A program made the position numbers and the translations under genes. This document shows positions 18,541 through 19,102 of a DNA stretch of 19,102 bases, piece after piece (the first letter of the stretch is position 1; each line of letters starts with the position of its first letter). A model generated the notes under the pieces. That model saw nothing but the letters and a program-made list of their open reading frames with translations, was not told the origin of the DNA and ran no database searches. Location of the stretch: NCBI GenBank assembly GCA_001931875.2, contig MSJH02000570.1, positions 1-19,102 of the forward strand, in the 5' to 3' direction. The DNA is from Byssochlamys sp. IMV 00236 (lineage: Eukaryota; Ascomycota; Eurotiomycetes; Eurotiales; Thermoascaceae).

Positions 18541-19085
18541 AAGGCATGAATTTCATTGCTTATGATGTATTATCGTTTCTAATATAGTTGATGGAAGCTG
18601 AAACAAAGGTAAGGTAAAAGAAGAGAAAGTAAATCGAGATAGTTATTTCTACCGCCCTTCCCCTTTCTCCAATCTTTAGGTTTAATGATAATATATCAAT
18701 TTTAAATGAACAAACCTTATTAAATAACTCAACAATTAATCTATTTCAAATACGTATATGTTAATAAAGAAGTGTGTAATATACATGTTACAAACTTATG
18801 AAAGAGGAATGAAACGGTTAATTTTGATAATAGAACGTATACATTGAATAGCTCTTTGTCATTCTGTTTTCTCAGCTTGACATGAAAAAATGACATAGAA
18901 AACAACGAATACCCAACACTACCTTTTGGCTCATACATTACACAATGAAGCTTCCTTTAAATGCTTTCATAACTCTTTTCTAATACTTCCTTAGAACTAT
19001 CTAACACTGTGACGAAATAAAAAACTTTTGTTAAATAATGGTCAAGGCATGTCATTACGTTAATGATTGGCTTTACTTAGAATTG

Positions 19086-19102
19086 TTTTTTTTTTTTTTT
19101 TT
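19086..19102. repeat. Poly(T) run at the window end
   Basis: 17 T reaching the last base, mirroring the A run at the start. Likely the assembly stopped inside a homopolymer. Confidence 0.9.

Larger units (their letters stand above)
17490..19102. other. Terminal region without an intact gene
   Basis: About 1.6 kb. It starts with the pyrimidine-rich CCT5 leader and promoter (17490-17640), continues through a stretch with broken coding character (17640-18540, listed separately), and ends with about 550 nt of AT-rich sequence in which I see no gene, RNA or repeat apart from the final T run. Confidence 0.55.

Noticed and set aside
1..19102. CRISPR array, prophage, transposon or biosynthetic cluster
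   Set aside because: No spaced direct repeats, no transposase or integrase motifs, no terminal inverted repeats and no cluster enzymes were seen.

Overview
The window looks like a complete contig from a fungus of the Mucoromycota, probably a Mucorales species. It is AT-rich between genes and gene-dense. About 32 spliceosomal introns can be modelled, most of them 46-63 nt with GTAAG/GTATG donors. The proteins are fungal in type: a Dnf-like P4-ATPase, CSN7, IMP dehydrogenase and CCT5. An APH-1 homologue is also present, a subunit I associate with animals, plants and early-diverging fungi rather than Dikarya. The genus is inference. Both ends of the window are homopolymers (A run at 4-23, T run at 19086-19102), so the sequence probably stops at homopolymers that broke the assembly.

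Layout. 52-2198 (+): C-terminal two thirds of a P4-ATPase flippase. 2458-2763 (-): small unknown protein. 3023-5129 (-): seven-exon Mei2-like tandem-RRM protein. 5500-6372 (+): APH-1. 6369-7819 (-): RNF126/RNF115-like RING-H2 E3 ligase, whose stop codon overlaps that of APH-1. 7995-8468 (+): four-TM protein. 8583-9852 (+): arrestin-like protein. 10085-~11036 (+): CSN7. 11062-12164 (-): SAM methyltransferase with an N-myristoylation signal. 12249-12839 (-): small unknown multi-exon gene. 13817-15527 (+): IMP dehydrogenase. 15691-17489 (-): CCT5. 17490-19102: no intact gene, but a stretch that may be a decayed one.

How the genes relate. This is ordinary eukaryotic chromosome, with genes on both strands and no operon or defence island. 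Three themes recur: ubiquitin-type protein control (RING ligase, CSN7, and possibly the arrestin), membrane proteins (P4-ATPase, APH-1, four-TM protein), and housekeeping (IMPDH, CCT5). Co-location does not show that they work together. The most notable signals are the APH-1 homologue, its tail-to-tail stop-codon overlap with the RING gene, a G/C hairpin between the TATA box and the ATG of IMP dehydrogenase, and recurrent non-YAG 3' splice sites. I saw no clearly new multi-gene system.
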